Source: JAYZQT01 sp964412235 (GTDB taxonomy: Bacteria > Pseudomonadota > Alphaproteobacteria > MPNO01 > UBA830). Taken from it: 8,297 bases of DNA. Where the stretch lies: NCBI GenBank assembly GCA_964412235.1, contig CAYPNT010000107.1, positions 1-8,297 on the forward strand, given 5' to 3'. Below the pieces are notes generated by a model. That model did no database searches. It was not told the DNA's origin and saw only the letters and a program-made list of their open reading frames with translations. This document shows positions 7,275 to 8,297 of this stretch, one piece after another (position 1 is the first letter of the stretch; each line of letters starts with the position of its first letter). A program made the position numbers and the translations under genes.

Positions 7275-7793
7275 CTATAATTCCTTGGCGTCAATTAACA
7301 CAAATGCTACCCGGCAGATCTCCGAACCGCGATTTGCCCAGGCGTGATTGGTTCCTCTTTGAACAACAACGTCGCCTGTCTTGAGGTGGACATCGGCTTC
7401 GTCGAGCAGCATGTCTATCTCGCCGCTCAGGACGATCGCGTAGTCAACGCTTCTCGTTCGGTGCATGCCCGGATGTCGGGCGGGTTCATCGTTTTTCGTG
7501 TCCAAACCCAATTCTTTCTTCATTTCTTCATTGCTGACCGCATCGTCGTCGGGCGTGAAATCAACTATGCGAAAAATAGAGCCGCTGTCGGGAGGGGCAA
7601 CACCGATTTCTCTGTCTGCCTTGTCACTTGACCCAGCGTTGTCGGCGGGGGTCGTTTCCTCGACCCAAAGCAGGGTTGACCTGATACCGTTTGCTCGGCG
7701 AACCTTTACATTTTCTGCGAGGCCATCAAGTTTTATGACAGCAATTCCGGCTTCGTCGTGTCCTGTGACGACGCGTCTAATTCCTGTTTCCAT
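7275..7793 (-). CDS. Cupin-domain protein
   Basis: This small single-cupin protein has a less conserved N-terminal part (about residues 1-100) with an acidic stretch, PDDDAVSNEE, before the barrel. The ATG at 7793 is chosen over GTG at 7802 because GGAG (7802-7805) lies 8 bases before it; this gives 172 residues. Cupin motif 1 is degenerate: H107 and H111 in RHPGMHRTRSVDYAIVLSG, with D117 where glutamate is usual and threonine at the second HxH histidine. Motif 2, GDVVVQRGTNHAWANRG, keeps H150. A metal site with altered ligands, or ligand binding without catalysis, is possible. Relatives occur beside aromatic-acid genes, but no reaction is established for this type as far as I know. Its stop codon abuts that of ubiD; upstream it faces the LLM gene across a shared control region. 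Confidence 0.88.
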   Translation of the reverse strand: METGIRRVVTGHDEAGIAVIKLDGLAENVKVRRANGIRSTLLWVEETTPADNAGSSDKADREIGVAPPDSGSIFRIVDFTPDDDAVSNEEMKKELGLDTKNDEPARHPGMHRTRSVDYAIVLSGEIDMLLDEADVHLKTGDVVVQRGTNHAWANRGSEICRVAFVLIDAKEL

Positions 7794-7801
7794 TTGTCCC
7801 A

Positions 7802-7805
7802 CTCC
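7802..7805 (-). promoter_or_regulatory. Shine-Dalgarno site of the cupin gene
   Basis: On the minus strand GGAG lies 8 bases before the ATG at 7793. The GTG at 7802 overlaps this site and has nothing comparable upstream, which decides the start. Confidence 0.6.
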
Positions 7806-7813
7806 GCTGCTAA

Positions 7814-7845
7814 GTAGGTTATTATAAACAGAAAAAGGAACCTAC
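7814..7845. promoter_or_regulatory. Inverted repeat around the cupin promoter, candidate operator
   Basis: GTAGGTT (7814-7820) and AACCTAC (7839-7845) are perfect inverted copies 18 bases apart. On the minus strand a perfect TATAAT (7826-7821) lies between the arms, directly next to the one nearer the cupin gene. The far arm falls in the -35 spacer. This placement suits repressor binding. An RNA hairpin is less likely because one arm lies upstream of the predicted transcript start. Confidence 0.45.
7821..7826 (-). promoter_or_regulatory. -10 box of the cupin promoter
   Basis: The minus strand reads TATAAT, a perfect sigma-70 -10 hexamer, 28 bases before the cupin ATG. No good -35 hexamer is found 16-18 bases upstream, which would suit an activated or weak promoter. 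Confidence 0.45.
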
Positions 7846-7856
7846 GGCTCTCGGAA

Positions 7857-7885
7857 TTGACACCGCAGAATATATGACGTGAGAT
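7857..7885 (+). promoter_or_regulatory. Sigma-70-like promoter for the leader and LLM gene
   Basis: A perfect -35 TTGACA (7857-7862) is followed after 17 bases by TGAGAT (7880-7885), four of six matches to TATAAT. Transcription would start near 7892, just before the ribosome binding site at 7899. Confidence 0.5.
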
Positions 7886-7908
7886 GTGTTTTTTTAACAG
7901 GAGTGACG

Positions 7909-7941
7909 ATGAAAATGTGCGCCTTGTGTGAAGCGGCGTAG
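7909..7941 (+). CDS. Possible 10-codon leader peptide upstream of the LLM gene
   Basis: AGGAG (7899-7903) stands 5 bases before an ATG that opens the peptide MKMCALCEAA and stops at TAG 7939-7941. This is a much better ribosome binding site than the one for the LLM gene, whose ATG follows the TAG by only 4 bases in another frame. The arrangement fits a leader whose translation feeds or controls the next gene by coupling or reinitiation. The two cysteines form a CxxC, which could hint at cysteine or metal sensing, but this is inference. I recognise no family. It could be chance, since a 10-codon frame carries little statistical weight; the ribosome binding site is the main support. Confidence 0.4.
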   Translation: MKMCALCEAA

Positions 7942-7945
7942 AACC

Positions 7946-8297
7946 ATGGATCTCTCCCTTTTCTTTCTCCCTACGTGGCGTGAAGGCTACGGACAAACTC
8001 TCACGCAATATTATGAGGAAATGACCGAGTGCGTTAAGCTGGTGGACAGGCTCGGCTGGAAACGAGCCCTCACAACGGAACATCATTTTCATTATTACGG
8101 CGGCGCGGTCCCCAATCCTGCGGTTCTTCTCGCGGCTTGGGCACGTGAAACTTCGCAGATACGGCTCGCACCGGCCGTCTCATTAATGCAGTTAAGAGAT
8201 CCGCTAAAAGTAGCGGAGGATTATGCCCTGGTGGATCAGCTCTCTAACGGGCGGGTCGATATGGGAGTTGCTAAGGGTTTCGTTCCCCATGAATTCA
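7946..8297 (+). CDS. LLM-class (luciferase-like) flavin-dependent oxidoreductase, 3' partial
   Basis: The 117 visible residues open the (beta/alpha)8 barrel of the bacterial luciferase family: flavin-dependent monooxygenases using reduced FMN or F420. The start MDLSLFFLP is typical. E45-H46-H47 in TTEHHFHYYGG match the EHH of LuxA, whose H44 and H45 are catalytic. The pattern NPAVLLAAWARETSQIRLAPAV, with the following DPLKVAEDYALVDQLSNGRVDMGVAKG, is the usual N-terminal half of this family. Usual length is about 330-380 residues, so roughly two thirds is missing. The frame is closed just upstream by TGA at 7910-7912, so little N-terminal extension is possible. The ATG lacks a strong ribosome binding site and sits 4 bases after a short leader frame, suggesting coupled translation. 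Substrate unknown. A nearby gene with flavin reductase function is expected but not seen. Confidence 0.88.
   Translation, partial: MDLSLFFLPTWREGYGQTLTQYYEEMTECVKLVDRLGWKRALTTEHHFHYYGGAVPNPAVLLAAWARETSQIRLAPAVSLMQLRDPLKVAEDYALVDQLSNGRVDMGVAKGFVPHEF

Noticed and set aside
7733..8092. Minus-strand open frame of 119 codons across the divergent region
   Set aside because: It overlaps the cupin start, the promoters and the well-supported LLM coding sequence, and its translation resembles no protein family.

Overview
The window reads as a chromosomal catabolic and redox locus of a Gram-negative bacterium. A proteobacterium, perhaps an alphaproteobacterium, seems likely from the protein families, but nothing in the window fixes the taxon. 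Base composition is moderate and uniform to the eye. There are no tRNA or rRNA genes, insertion sequences, phage genes or CRISPR arrays.

Layout. Bases 1-1830 (+) hold the C-terminal four fifths or so of a xanthine dehydrogenase-family molybdopterin-binding subunit, cut by the left edge. A good intrinsic terminator follows (1854-1890), then a carboxymuconolactone decarboxylase-like (CMD) gene (1915-2472, +) with a very strong ribosome binding site. After a 204-base gap comes a tight three-gene (+) run that looks like one operon: pntA (2677-4236), pntB (4252-5646) and a UbiD-family decarboxylase (5673-7274). A cupin gene (7275-7793, -) converges on ubiD with abutting stop codons. Across a 152-base divergent control region, a bacterial-luciferase-like (LLM) oxidoreductase gene (7946-8297, +) runs off the right edge. 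A 10-codon open reading frame with a strong ribosome binding site lies directly in front of it.

How the genes may work together. PntAB is the proton-driven transhydrogenase that makes NADPH from NADH. It is complete and its key residues sit at the same positions as in E. coli. The flanking genes (molybdenum hydroxylase, CMD-like protein, prFMN-dependent UbiD decarboxylase, cupin, flavin monooxygenase) are types that recur in clusters for aromatic or heteroaromatic acid breakdown. One reading is hydroxylation of a ring by the molybdenum enzyme, decarboxylation by UbiD and oxygenation by the flavin enzyme, with PntAB supplying reducing power. The substrate cannot be read from the sequence.

The least ordinary signals are regulatory: the short CxxC-containing leader before the LLM gene; an inverted repeat around the -10 box of the cupin promoter; and two overlapping, mutually exclusive hairpins early in pntB. 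I see no clear evidence of an undescribed multi-gene system.
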